64,000 nucleotides of DNA from Solen grandis (lineage: Eukaryota > Mollusca > Bivalvia > Adapedonta > Solenidae), in assembly GCA_021229015.1 (NCBI GenBank), contig CM037789.1, positions 32,655,856 through 32,719,855 of the forward strand. Direction: 5' to 3'. Position 1 is the first letter of the stretch; the number at the start of each line of letters is the position of its first letter. Below, piece by piece: positions 48,699 through 61,428 of the stretch. The notes below the pieces were generated by a model. It was given only the letters and a program-made list of their open reading frames with translations. It was not told the DNA's origin and made no database searches. The translations under genes and the position numbers were made by a program.

Positions 48699-49384
48699 AA
48701 ATGGATTATGTGCTTGTAACTCATCTATGATAGAATCTGGATATCATTTCTTGCTTGTGTGTCCAAAATATAGATGTATAAGACTCAAATACCTAAAAAA
48801 AATACTTTCGATAAGTATACGTGAAAACAAAATGATATTAACAGTATAGTGTTCTGTTTGAAAGAGAGATTCCAGTTGCGGAAACAATTCATTAATGCAT
48901 TAAAGGACTGAGAATGACATATTGAATGTGGTATAATTTAAGATGATTGTAAATATGTAAGTATCATGTAACTTTAAATAATATCAATATAAGTTCATAA
49001 ATAAAATATGTATAATGAATATATACTTAGTATAAATGCCCATATTATGATAACTGATTTACCGATACTGATATTAAATATATTATAACTAATTAATATA
49101 CACATGCGCCTGGCTTAACTTATCGCGAAGACCAAAATTTACGATGGAGTGAGACATTTAGCCAATCAGTCACTTTTCTGGTCAAAGCGAATTCTTTCAA
49201 GCTACGCACCATAACTTTAACATTCTGTCTCTTATTTACCCAAACAACGGCTTCCCAAACGCTTTTCTGGAAAAGATATAAGATATTAAAATTGGCATGT
49301 CCTCGAAGGGGTAGCAATTCAAGTATAACGACGAAATCAGTTGAATAGCTAGCACTGATAACGTCGACAACTGGCGTGCGTCTA
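48699..49384. other. No gene recognised
   Basis: AT-rich unique sequence. Confidence 0.5.
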
Positions 49385-49563
49385 GTATGCCGAACCGTAT
49401 GCAACCGGTCGCTTACAGTCAGCTACGGGGTTGTCTTAGGACCTGGCATGCTGTTCACGTGCACCTTATGCTGTACTTGGGTATACGGGAACATTATGGT
49501 TTATGACACTGAGATATCTTCATAAATGATTGTAAGCGTACGGTTGCATACGGTTCGACATAC
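49385..49563. repeat. Imperfect inverted repeat, 33-base arms
   Basis: 49385-49417 (GTATGCCGAACCGTATGCAA...) pairs with 49531-49563 (...GCATACGGTTCGACATAC) with a few mismatches and a loop of about 113 bases. Confidence 0.85.
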
Positions 49564-50539
49564 TGAACGCACTCCAGTTTAATCATTGCAACAAATCGTG
49601 TCATTTATCACATAAAATTGTATTATTTAGACAAAAGACATTTTGAAATATATCGTTTTTGGTAAATATATGCATTTCTTATTTAAAGTTATTCAGTCGA
49701 TTATGGGGAACTATCAGTGAATTATAATGGAAATATCCACTGTTTCAAACAGTGAATATTAACATTTCATAATTTCACTGTTTTGTAACGAAACTCCTTT
49801 TTTTCCTTTATGAAGCACCAAAACTGGCAGAAAAAAAATAAATTAAACGAAAAAAATGTTTAAGTGGAATAACATTTTATTTCATCTCTTGATTTTACTG
49901 ATTTTCCTCCTCACTCGCTATATTAAAATTGATATTTCACTGAAACCAACAAGTTTTCTCTATTTGTGAGTTGGACTTCAGAAAAGTCGAAATGGTATTT
50001 ACTGTAAAAACGTTATTCAGATTTATTTCCATTGCACATTTCCTCCTGATATTGCCATTAATAAACTACTGCAAAATTAACCCCAAAACTTATTTTTATT
50101 AAAGTTCCCTCTTTCAGTCCATGTAAAGGACATTGTTCAATTCAATATGGCTTTGGTGTTGCCATAATTTGTAATTTTGAGTTTGTTATGTTCATTAAGG
50201 AGAAACACATATCAAAGTATATACCGTAGGCAATGATTATAATCAATACCAAAATGTCCCCAAATTTAACTTAGAGAAAGTCTCTGTTTATGTGATGGCT
50301 AAAACTTAAATCCCATAAATAATTTTATTTATTCAATTTTTCGATAATTTTAGATATATTTGCAAAGGAAGAGACAGAATATTATAGTTAATTATGTGTA
50401 GCTTGAAATAATTCACTTTGACCTGAAAACGAAAGTTTTTTGACTGATTGGCCAAATGGCTCATTCCATCAAAACTGTTGGTGATTTTTCATTAAAATTC
50501 ACGATAAGTAAAGCGTTTGTCAGCAGGACACCTTTTAGG
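49564..50539. other. No gene recognised
   Basis: AT-rich unique sequence. Confidence 0.5.
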
Positions 50540-50632
50540 TTCGTTTGAAATTGAAAACTTGATTTTACCCAAAATTGATTAGAAAATATGAATAACCGGA
50601 CAAATACTCATGTATATCCGCTGTGTCTAGCG
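50540..50632. repeat. Fragment of the fold-back arm
   Basis: Matches the right arm around 48456-48545 (CTTGATTTTACCCAAAATTG, ATTAGAAAATATGAATAACC). Confidence 0.8.
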
Positions 50633-51083
50633 CTACATGTATATAGTACGACTGATGTCGTCGACTCCAACTGATGTCACGTTTCCCGATTGAACGATGT
50701 AATACATTTCCAGGCAGTTTGCTGTCACACTATTTACATGATATTTTATCATAAGAGATAAATGTTTTGAACGTATTATAATGTTTGTACAGCAAATATG
50801 ACAATGGTTAGCTTTTATCCAAAATCCAAAACTTTGTTGAAGCAATTCCCTTTACAGCATACCGGTATACATTGCGTTACTTAAAATTGCAAAGCTGGTA
50901 TATGCACTTAAGGTTTTGATAATTGTCATTTACAAGACTTGGTGTCAGAGACGTTTCTCCCACAGTCCGTGTTGCACACCGGCAGTCCCGAGTGTTGTCG
51001 AAGTTTGTGGCAAAAGTATACCAGATGGGACGGGTTTAATTCAAATGGACTTATATTTAATCAATAATGTTCAATCATGTACC
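50633..51083. other. No gene recognised
   Basis: Short interval before the LINE insertion. Confidence 0.5.
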
Positions 51084-51090
51084 AGGTTAT

Positions 51091-51092
<2 letters not shown>

Positions 51093-51132
<40 letters not shown>
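51093..51132 (-). other. Poly-A tail of the LINE (T40 on plus strand)
   Basis: Forty consecutive T on the plus strand, immediately 3' of the LINE on its own strand. The tail is long and uninterrupted, suggesting fairly recent insertion despite the broken ORFs, unless 3' sequence conversion occurred. Confidence 0.9.
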
Positions 51133-51136
<4 letters not shown>

Positions 51137-51409
51137 TTTATTATCCCCGTCTTCTGATGGAAGTAGGTCGGGGAACCATCCTACTCACCACCTTACAATA
51201 TCAAACTGCATATATCTACATATATAAATTTAACATATAATCATATAATTTTCATCATATAAAAACCACTAGAAATACAATTTTCTTTATACAGATTAAG
51301 TTTAGGGTCAGTAAAGGTTAAAAAATATTCTTGAAGAATAGGAAAAAGAAAAAAAAAAGAAATATCTACAGACAATCCCCTGAGTGTTCTATTAATTTAT
51401 AAATGTAGG

Positions 51410-54400
51410 TTAATCTTCCTGCACACAATACCTAACAATTGCCCATTTGTCACTTTCTTTTTTATTTACTTCTGTTAATTTAAAAATATCCCAAGACAAT
51501 CTTAAGTTCTTTTTAAAACCTAAAATGGAAGGAATTATTTCTTTCTTCTTGCACCAAAAAATATATTTTTTCATTTCTAAACTTATAGTATCAAATTTAC
51601 AATCACTATCACATAAACCTAATATAATATTTTTACTATTTATTATGATTTCTGGATCTACTTTCTTACTTAAGTTACTCACAAATCTTATTAAAGGCTT
51701 TATTTTTTCACAATCATAAAAAAGATGAATTATAGTTTCCTCGCAAACTTTACAAAATGTACATAAATTACTATTAACAATGTTCATTTTAAAAAGCAGT
51801 GAATTAGTTGGAAAAATTCTGTGAACTATTCTCGTTTGTAGCCATTGTAAATAAGTATCTTTCGTACATTTGTAAACGTTTCTGTATGTAATATTCCAAT
51901 TAATTTCACAACTGTTATATATAGATATCCATTTTTCTTTGCTTGTGGGAATTTCATTGTTTTTTATTAAAATATTATATATATACTTATTTATATCATA
52001 GTTTTATTTAAATTTTTTTTGCCAATTATATTTTCTATATGTGTTACATCTTCAAAATCACCATTATTGTTCATAATATCCTTAACATATCGAAGCCCTT
52101 TTTCATATAAATCAGGCATATAAATATAATTTGAATTTATCATAAAACTTTCATTATAAAACAATGGCATATTTAACAATTAAAATTTTCAATTTTAACT
52201 TATAATATACAATATATATGATTTGAGGACATCAATCCAAAATTTATTTTTCAAAAATGTTTTCCAGTGTTAAATATTTTACTCACATCAAACAAACATT
52301 CTACAAGTTTATAACACTTACTATTACTATTACATATCATACTTTTAAACCATTTTATTTTCATACTAATTTCATATTTCTCTATATCAATCATTCTCAA
52401 ACCACCTTCATTATAATCTTTAATAAAAACTGAATTCTTTATTTTTGTTTTACCATCCCATACAAATTTGTTTAACATATCACTGAGATATTTCATAAAT
52501 GTTTTTGTTGGAGAGGGTAAACTAATGAAAAGATTTGTAAGTAGTGGCACAAGTAAAGATTTTACAACAGTAATTCTTCCTAGCGGTGTAAGTTTCCTTC
52601 TTTTCCAATAAGAAATAATTTTCTTCATTTTTTCTTCCTGCCTTTGATAATTTAATTGCTGTATTTTGTTTAGATCCACATCAAAATATATCCCTAGTAA
52701 TTTAAATTGAGCTTCCCCCCATGAAAGTTTCCATCTTGTTTTAATAGATCTCGTACTATACTTTAAAGAACCTATCCAAATGACTTTTGTTTTATCAAAA
52801 TTGACATTTAATCCAGATATAATTGAAAAATATCTTAAAACATCTAAAACTGTATTCAAGGATTCGTCTGAACCGTCTAGAAATAATGATGTATCGTCAG
52901 CAAATTGTGACATAATATATTCTTCCCTTTGATTTTTATCCCTCTAATACCATTTGAGTTTTTTATTTTGATGATAAAATCTCTGCACACAGTATAAAAA
53001 TTGAAAAAAGATAGGGTTTTCTCAATGAAATTAAATGATAAAGAATCAAATGCAAAAAGAAATAGGGTCCCCTTGTCTACAGCCTCTCTCTATAGTAAAA
53101 AAATCTGATAAAAAACCATTTAGTTGTACACATACTTCGGTATCATATAAAAACAAATGTACCCATTTTCTAAACATTTCACCAAAATTGAAAAAAGATA
53201 GGGTTTTCTCAATGAAATTAAATGATAAAGAATCAAATGCTTTTTCAAAATCAATAAGCATCACTAAACCAGGCATGTTATGGTCTTCACAGTATTTCAT
53301 TATATCATAAACTAGTCTTGTATTTTCTCCTATAAATCTATCTTTTATAAAACCTGTTTGATCATTTGATATCAAGGAATTTAAAACTTTTTTCAATCTA
53401 TTTGCTATACTACCTGAAGCTAATTTGTACAACACGTTTAACAAGGTAATAGGTCGCCAGTTTTTTAGAAACTGTTTTGGTTTATTTTCTTTTGGTATAC
53501 ATGTAATAGAACCCAATTTTATATTCCTAGAAAAATTTGAAAAAACTGTTATTTCCCTTTTGTATTTTCATGTTTTTTAAATTATTACTTCTGTATAATT
53601 AAAAAGTTTTAATTTGTTGACAATACAATGATTTAACTCCCTTTCAAGATCAAAATCTGGAGTTATGTTTCTTTTACTAAATAATGATTTTAAAACTGTT
53701 TATTAATTTAATATTTTTTGTAACTTTTTCCCCATTTTCTATCCAATTTGATCTAGATCTTATAAAAGAACCCCTTAATTTATTATTTCTTAACTCTGTT
53801 AACTCATTTTGTAAAAATATTAACCTTTTTTTTTTTTTAATTTTTTCTAAAATCTCTGCTTCTAATTTTACTGAATATTTATTTTTTTCCTTTACTTTAT
53901 AACTTGAATAAGCAATAGTTTTGCCTCTAATTTCCATTAACAGTGTTTCTAGGAATAATTGATCATCAATAATAAAATGTACATTGGATCTGTCTATATT
54001 GAGTACATGTTCTAATGAATATATAGGTACACAATATTGTAATATAATATCATCAATTTTTTTATTTATACAGTTTATATAATCAATATCATTTAATAGT
54101 GTGTTGTTGAATTTCCATAACCCCTTCCCATGTTTAAAAGTCGAAAATGACATATCCAAAAACACCATAGAGTGATCAGACTTATAACTAATATCAATAT
54201 CACAGTTTTTTAAGTAATCTTTTAAATTATCAGTTATTAAGAAGAAATCTAATCGTCCCTGCTGAAATGGTGAAAACCTTCTCCAAGTATATTTTTTTGT
54301 ATCTCCGTGTATTTCTCTAAATGCATCTATCAAATTTCTATCATTCATCATTGATAACACAATATTTCTGGACTTTATGTTATGATTTGTTGACTTATAG

Positions 54401-54804
54401 TTATCGTAATCTATTAATGGATTAATCACAAGATTAAAATCACCACATATAATAAAACTACTGTTATCATCAAAAGTATCAATATTTCTTAATATTCTAT
54501 TATAAAAATTGGTTTTAATTATAATAAAATTTCCATTATCATCTTTTAATGTATTTGTGATTTTTATGTCTAATTGTTTTCTGAATAAAATTGCCACACC
54601 TTTTGCATTTGATTTTCCATGGCTAAAATAACAATCCCCATCCCATTCAGAATATATATTTTTTTCTTCTTTTTTAACAAAATGTGTTTCCTGTAGACAT
54701 AAAATATCAGTTTTTTTCTCTTTGAACATTCTAAAAACATCTTGTCGTTTTTTATAATTATTCAATCCACGGCAATTGTAGGATGCTATCTTTAATTTAT
54801 CCAT
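51410..54804 (-). pseudogene. LINE ORF2: endonuclease, reverse transcriptase, C-terminal region
   Basis: The endonuclease (54804 to about 53677) keeps catalytic-type residues N10 (SYNCRG), E39 (LQETHF), D122/N124 (CGDFN) and D210/H211 (SDHSM). It appears about 20 residues short where the usual N.YGPN loop should be, between KTNFYN and RILRNID. The frame then shifts (NSLFSKRNITPDFDLEREL continues it). A deletion removes the NNKSPG-DG region before GSITCIPKENKP. RT blocks follow: FLKNWRPITLLNVLYKLASG, QTGFIKDRFIGENTRL, MLIDFEKAFDSLSF, GCRQGDPIS. A 57-base duplication (52997-53053, copy of 53184-53240) breaks the next motif before SQFADDTSLFL, which holds the catalytic DD. The thumb and C-terminal parts (52251-52913, 51991-52179, 51410-51787 with CTFCKVCEETIIHLFYDC) are split by further frameshifts. 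No functional enzyme can be made. Confidence 0.93.
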
Positions 54805-56892
54805 AAGAATAGTAACAGATGATAATCATTTCATTACCTGTGTTAATAGAGAACATGGAACAACTACATTTAGGATTTATAAGAAAATACATGTCTGTAG
54901 GTTTTACTTGTAAAAAATAAGTAGAGAGAACTTATAAACAAAATATAAACACATTAGTAGAAAAAAAAAGTAACCTGATTAACTTTAGCTTACAAACAGT
55001 TCAAAGCTAATCGCATTAAGTACACAAGTATCTCACGCTAACACCTTTATATGTGAGAATATAATGTTTCAAAGTGATTTATATATGTGTAATAAATATA
55101 TCAAATCAATTAAGTATTGATAGATAATGTTTTTATACAATCTATAATACAACAGGACAAAACATACTGAAAAAAAAGATGTTTCTTTAAATATTCACAG
55201 GATCCCAAACTGGTTCATATGTTTCTATGTATCTTACTAAGTAAGCATATCAATTTTGTACTGAAAAGTAATTTTACAATACAATATATAATAAATGTTG
55301 ATATTAAAGTTAATAGACTAATATTAAAGCTATCAAAGATATAAAAAAATAACACAGGAAAAAAACAAAACAACAACAACAGAACAACTCTTTTGTCCAT
55401 AGTACCAACATGTACCTATAATTAAAATATAATTCAAAGCACTTTATATACCTGCATTTATTTATCTATATAGATGTATACTTAAACGTATACACTCATA
55501 TATTTAAATATATTTATATGTACACAAATTCACATAATTATACATACACACACCAATACATATACAATGACATTTCCACTTGTTTTTTGTTCCCCTTCCA
55601 AAGAAACAACAACAAAAAAACAAATAAACTATCTTTCGGTCTTGTCGAAGTACGAAACACAAAATCCAAAAGCTAATATTTCGTCTGTATATGAAAGTTT
55701 AAAAAAAGTCCTCAAATTATTGTATTATCTTAATAATCATGAAATAAATAAATCACTGCTTGGATCTTGCCGAAAGCGAAACACAAGATCCAATTTTCTG
55801 AGGACTCAGATTTTAGGGAAAATAATAGTAATAAAAAAAATACAATATTGAATATATTATGTATTGATATACATTTCAAATTTCGTCAATAGTATGATTT
55901 TATATACTTAAATATTACTCATATCATTTCATAACAATCTTGTTATCTTTTCAAAAGAACAAACAAACAAAAAGCATAGACTTCAAACCTGATATAGATA
56001 TAAATATGACCATAAAATCTTGCATTTTACAGAATGATTGTTTATAGGGCTTTTGTTATGAGTGTGTTAATAAAATGGGCCACCGAATGAGTCAATGCTA
56101 AATCAAAATAAACAAAATAAAAGGAGTCCTGGAAAAATAGTTGGAGTTATGTAGACAGATGGTTTGGTTTAAGGTATAGCATTGATTTGTCATGTTTAAC
56201 TTATTTGTGACAACTTTGTTATACATTCATTTGACCTGCCATTATACATCTTCATAAACATTTCATTACAAAATGCTGAAAAGACGAGGACTGATCTATG
56301 ATTGAATAAACGTAAGTTAATTACTCAATATACAGATTTTTTATCATCATGTTAAATGCGAAAGATACTATGTTGTAATATTCAGTAACTAGAATACAAT
56401 GTGTAGAAAGTGTATTCAGATATCTATATATCTGCCCCAGTAGACGTAGTATGTGTCTATTTTAAATGGGGGGGGGGGGGGGTACGTAAATGTGTATATA
56501 AATAAATTTACATTAGGTATATCTAGATATTTTAAAACATATTCAATATATCTGTGCCCCAATAGACGTACCTACGTGCCTTTTTTAATGGGGTAGGGGG
56601 TGTTGTTATGGACAAATATGAGCTGAGTTTCTTAAAGACTGCAACTATATAAGTACTCAATAAGGAGTCAAAGATTTTTCAATGAGACAAAAATGTTCAA
56701 ATATGAACCATTTCTATTTGCTTGAAAATATTGCTTACCGAGATGTTAACGAATGATAAATTTTTGTTTTTTAATTTATGATAAACTGCTCATGTAAAGA
56801 ACTAAAGAAAAAAGAGAAAAGTACTAGGTACTAATTTTACAAAAAATTCATCACCTCGCTGCATGTTACATTGCAGTGCACCTCAGTGCTCC
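54805..56892 (-). other. LINE inter-ORF segment, 2.1 kb
   Basis: Unusually long for an L1-type spacer. It contains a roughly 130-base direct duplication (around 56430-56490 and 56545-56605; shared CCCAGTAGACGTA/CCCAATAGACGTA and a G run, G15 at 56468-56482). It also contains two related imperfect hairpins (about 55636-55672, and 55759-55793 with GGATCTTG...CAAGATCC). Extra DNA may have been inserted here. No ORF is supported. Confidence 0.6.
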
Positions 56893-57869
56893 TCAGCGGT
56901 GACTTCCTCGCTGTGGTCTTCTCTGGGACTTCTGTCTGAACTGTGAAAGCACATTGTCTATACTGTCATAGATTTGGAATTTAATTCTTTCATCATAGTT
57001 TGTTCTTCCATAGACTGAACCATTGAAAAACCATGCGCTTTGAATATTGTCATTCAAGAATAATCGGTTGATTAGCCCCGTGTTCAGGTGTGTAACATCG
57101 TCAACCAGTCGGTGCCCCACTTCTTTCATCGTTCGTCTGCCCCTCATCAGATTCGTCTTTGCTGCATTATTTTTCATTTTCAGCAGAACCGGCCTTGTCA
57201 TACCTCTCTTTACTGGGATGCGGTGTATTGCTGTGATGTCATCTTTCTCAAGAGTTATGTCCTTTTTTTTGAATAGACTGATAACTTTGTCAGTTAAGTC
57301 AGAGATTGTTTCACCCTCTGTTTCTGGTACATCCATCACTTTCAAATTGTTTTTTCTGGAATACTGTTCATTTTGGTTTGATCTAATGTTAGCTTCTCTA
57401 CATAAGATTTCTGTATTATCAACTTTGTCATTCAATTCTTTGATTTTATTTCTATGTTGCTTTTCTATCTCCTTCATTCTTTCTCTTAGCATTTCATTTT
57501 CTTTTTCAGCAGATTCAAGTTTATCTTCAATATTCCTTGTTTTTTCTTTTATTTTTTTATCTATTGATTCTTGCATCGCATCTTTTTTTCCAGGTTTTTC
57601 ATTATTTCATTTACAGTTTTTGTAATCAATTCTTGAATATCTTCTTTCTTGAGTGATAAACTTAAATTTTCTTTCATTTCTTCAAGTGTGTTGTTCACTT
57701 GGGTCAATTGTGCTTGTACATGTTGCATTTGAAAACTTTCATCACAAATAGAACTATCATTGCTCATCTCTGAGTTGTTTCTTTTAGGTACTTTACTTGG
57801 CTGCTTTATTGCACTAGATTTTAGTTGTTTTGGCTGTTGTTTTGACTGGCTTTGTCCTTTACCTGACAT
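56893..57869 (-). pseudogene. LINE ORF1: coiled-coil RNA-binding protein, one frameshift
   Basis: From ATG at 57869 (MSGKGQSQSKQQ) the frame runs to about 57590, where a one-base change in an A-rich run (AAAAAAAGATG on the minus strand) shifts it. The remainder continues to 56893, about 325 residues in all, a normal L1 ORF1 length. The N-terminal third is polar and lysine-rich. The middle is a heptad-rich coiled coil (IEDKLESAEKENEMLRERMK). Then comes the L1 ORF1p-type RRM/CTD (RKNNLKVMDVPE, DITAIHRIPVKRG, RPVLLKMKNN). Such proteins form trimers and coat the element's RNA. The upstream extension to 57941 probably precedes the true start. Confidence 0.88.
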
Positions 57870-58267
57870 CTCTAGTGTAACAACACTGTTCCAATATATG
57901 TACTGTTCCTTTGTTGTGATACCCACAGGCAATATGTTCAAATGTTCAATTGTTCAATCAACACAAGATTTACTGACCTTTATTCAATCAAGTGGATTAC
58001 TAAGTCCAGCTGCACTTTACACAATAGTCCAAACACAATCCAAGCACAGAGAACAAAGAAAAAAATTAATATCTCCAATATCTCTTAAACCATAAAACTT
58101 TTTTTCCTTATTTTTTCACTATTTCATCCAGTGAAACAAACACTATCTTTGGTGTTATTTATTCCATAATTACATCACTATTTCTGTGTCTTTTATGCGA
58201 AAAACTATGGAGCACTTTTCTATGTGTGAACCATGTTTTGTAGCCTTAGGGAATCAAGGTTATTATT

Positions 58268-58670
58268 AACTGAGTCTAGAGTTTGATCTTTAACGCAGGA
58301 GATTGTCACAGGAACTAGAAAAAATAGGTGCATTTTAGCAATCTATAAATAGAGACAGTGACGTCACAGCTTACATTAAACCGGTGTTGACACATGGGTT
58401 GTCAGCTAAATCATCGGTAACCAACACGTCATGGTCACGTGGTAACTTAATGTTGCAGTGATTGGTGCGGAGCAATTCCACAGCGCCGAAGTTTGTCGAG
58501 AACTGCGTCATATGAATCAGTTGGACATACCTTCGAGACCCGAGTTGTGAATCTCTTTATTTAGGGGGAAATACACAGATGGAATGCTTTTATATCATAG
58601 ATAATGTACTATTAGAATGAACTAATGCCAATAAATAGTGTTAATTAATGTAATAGATCAACACACAAAA
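58268..58670 (+). promoter_or_regulatory. Candidate promoter region of the secreted PAN-like gene
   Basis: CTATAAATAG (58343-58352) is TATA-like. TGACGTCA (58359-58366) is a perfect cAMP-response-type palindrome. An inverted CCAAT (ATTGGT) lies near 58460. These precede the start codon by about 200-330 bases, right beside the inferred LINE 5' end. Motif-level evidence only. Confidence 0.35.
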
Positions 58671-60249
58671 ATGGGGTTAAAACCTATGAAAAACACATTG
58701 TGGATTTGTGTATACCTTGGTTTAATTTTCTTGCTTTTAAAGGACAGTACTGAAGGCGCTAACGTCAATGAAATGTTTCGAATATATTACAACACAAAGT
58801 CCATGGTTCCTTTTACTTCGATGCAAGCTTCTTCAGAAATACAATGTGCGTACGTTTGCCACAAAACAGGATCGTGCATTTCAGCTAATTATAATCAAGT
58901 TACAGAGGCATGTGAGATGAATAATGAACATTATGTTAATTCCAGATCTGCTATCGAAAATGCACCAGGATGGCGTCTGATTAAAATGGAGTTTTCAGGT
59001 AGGTTAATAGAAAAATTCTTAATCTTTCAAAAATGTAGCTTTTGGTACTCACATTCCTTTCTGATTTAGTAATGCTTTGCAAATATCTTAAAACAGAATG
59101 ATTTATTGTAACATGATTATTCGCTTCACATATATTTCTAAAATAATTGATCACACACTTTACTACAGGAAACCAGGCATATCCGCCAATTTAATATGAC
59201 ATTGCAAGGAATACTTGTTTGTTTGTTTTCGTTTTTGGGGTGGTTGGGTAGGTGGGTGTACTCGTACTTCCTGTAAGAGTCGAGCTCTTGAAATCAACCG
59301 TCGCCAACGTTAGGCATTAACAATTTGTTTTCATGACATATCCTTTGAAACCACTAGGAGGAAACTTTGCATGGATGACTCATTCTGAACTCCGTTTTCA
59401 TAATATAATTTTGTATATATAGAAAACAAGGATTATGTCAATATTTTTTCTCAAATATTTTTCTCTAGACTACATGGCAGAATTTAATTGAATTATCACT
59501 TCATGTTTCAATAATCTAACTGCTAAGCGATCTTTATTACCTTGTAATATGAATCTCCTAGTTATTAGTTTATATAATCTCTATAGAAGTTTAAAAATTG
59601 TTATCTGAATGTAGTGTACCGAATTTTATATGATTTATATGGCCCATTACTACCATAATTGCTTAATTTATTTACAAAAACGGCAATAGATTTATAGAAT
59701 TGTGTGGCACATACACTTTCTAAGTATTTAAATGCATTTACATAAATCCAAATCAAAATGATTAGAAAAAAAGTGACCTCTGTAGAAAATATTGTTATAA
59801 ATTGCTTAGACTAAGTTGATAAGGCTCACGGGGGCGATGGCGTCGGCGTAAAGATTTACTTGGCTGAAAAATAAATTGGCAGTAGAGAATTTTAAATAAT
59901 CGACGTTGCATATATTTTTGCATTCTTAGCGGATTTTTACTTTATAATTATAAAACAGTAAAACATGTGCGTAGTATGTGGAGACAAACGTCTTATATAT
60001 AACTCGGGTTGTGATAGCATGATCAATGAATGAATATCAGTTCATTGATATTAAAATTCCTTGTGAAACTCGCTACGAAATCTATTACATTGTTTACCAA
60101 TGAAATTATTCAAATGATGTTTTTTTATTATACCGGAAACTAGTCTTTCTTACAGTTTCTTTAAACACTAGAAAAGTATCTGTTAAAGCTTTTCTTAGTA
60201 CATCACCGTTAAAAAAAAGGTCGATAGATGCATTGGACAAGAATCACCA

Positions 60250-60500
60250 ATAATTAAGTTGATAAAGCGGCAGATTTGTAACCATGAAATCTTAGGTTCG
60301 ACTCGAAAATCGTTAATTTGATACAATTACAGGTATAGCTTCCTTTGTGCTTGGTGTCTAGCACATGGTTAAGTCCCGTTACTGTTGGGCCAGTGACAGA
60401 ATAATGGGACCTGATGTCATATTATGCAACTTGTTATCGACTTGACATTGATGTACGGGCTTAACTGTATTTGTCACAAGTAGACATAGTTTCCAAGAGA
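60250..60500 (+). mobile_element. Old SINE remnant, same family as 17955
   Basis: B-box-like AGGTTCGACTCG, then TGATGTCATATTATGCAACTTG and TAGACATAGTTTCCAAGAG, collinear with the core of the full-length SINE but heavily diverged. Intronic. Confidence 0.6.
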
Positions 60501-60717
60501 AAAACTCTAGAAGAAACGTTTGATGTAAGCAAGCACACAACCCTTTTCCAGTTAATGCCACTGCAGAGTTTTATGTGAAATAAATATTGTAAAGCATGAT
60601 AGGTTAATATAGTATTATAAAATTATTAAATGTTTCATGCACGGATAAAATCAAATATTCAAACTAAAAGAAAAGAAGAGAACAACAACCTCAACATACT
60701 TTACCAAAAAATACAAA

Positions 60718-60855
60718 ATGTGGTGTTGCGGTAGCAAATTGAAGATAGACAATCTTGTGGTGCCTATCTCATTCATATCAAAGAAAGCAGAACCACCAAG
60801 CAGGTACCCGCTTGATGTAGGACTTGGAAGAGTTAAAGTGGAGAAGAAAAGATAA
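60718..60855 (+). CDS. Small intronic ORF, 45 residues, unknown
   Basis: ATG-initiated, beginning MWCCGSKLKID and ending VKVEKKR. Two cysteines right after the start recall palmitoylated N-termini, but there is no homologue that I recognise and the ORF sits in an intron. Probably chance. Confidence 0.12.
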   Translation: MWCCGSKLKIDNLVVPISFISKKAEPPSRYPLDVGLGRVKVEKKR

Positions 60856-61257
60856 AAAAGAGGACCCCTTTTCAGGGCCAATCACACGCTCGAATAAAAG
60901 ATAATACCACAGTTGTTAAACATCGTACTCTTTTCAAATGCATTTTTACTTAAGTATAAAATATGATTGTGTTTTATAATCTTTTTGAAAAAAATAAAAA
61001 GTAAATAGTTAAAAAATGAAAATTTACAAAAGATAAAAGTCAACGCAAACAAACACAATGCGCAATTTTTATGTTTCGAGTAAAACACACATTCTGATTT
61101 GATTAAAGATATTCTTTTTTTAGTGCATTAAAACTCTCTATAATTATTAATCTACACCGCATACATAATCAGGCCACAAGCGTGGAAGAAAAACTGAATC
61201 AGACTGAATGTACTATTCGTGAACAAGATGGTCCTTTTTTCTCATCGATTTAATAGT

Positions 61258-61428
61258 AATGATAGGACAGAAACATGTTAAGTGGAGACAACAAATCGAA
61301 CATGCACAATACAAATTGTTATTTGAACAAATGCAACAACGGGGTAGACTGATGTTGCAGCAACAACAATATGGGGATAATGACGAAAAAGTGATTGAAG
61401 TTATCATCGAAATTAATATAAAAAAATG
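61258..61428 (+). CDS. Small intronic Gln-rich ORF, 56 residues, unknown
   Basis: Begins MIGQKHVKWRQQIEHAQYK and has a glutamine cluster (MLQQQQYGDND). It is predicted helical. No domain, promoter or splice evidence. Confidence 0.15.

Larger units (their letters stand above)
51084..58267 (-). mobile_element. Near full-length L1/Tx1-like LINE retrotransposon, inactive
   Basis: In minus orientation: 5' region, ORF1 (57869-56893), a 2.1-kb inter-ORF segment, ORF2 (54804 to about 51410, broken), a 3' UTR and a poly-A tail (plus-strand T40 at 51093-51132). The direct repeat AGGTTATTATT at 51084-51094 and 58257-58267 fits a target-site duplication, giving an element of about 7.16 kb. The left repeat merges into the T run, so this boundary is tentative. 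ORF order, the coiled-coil ORF1 and the APE-type endonuclease place it in the L1/Tx1 group. Confidence 0.88.

Noticed and set aside
53684..53902. Plus-strand hydrophobic ORFs across the LINE (also 57047-57625)
   Set aside because: They are antisense shadows of lysine- and glutamate-rich LINE ORFs.
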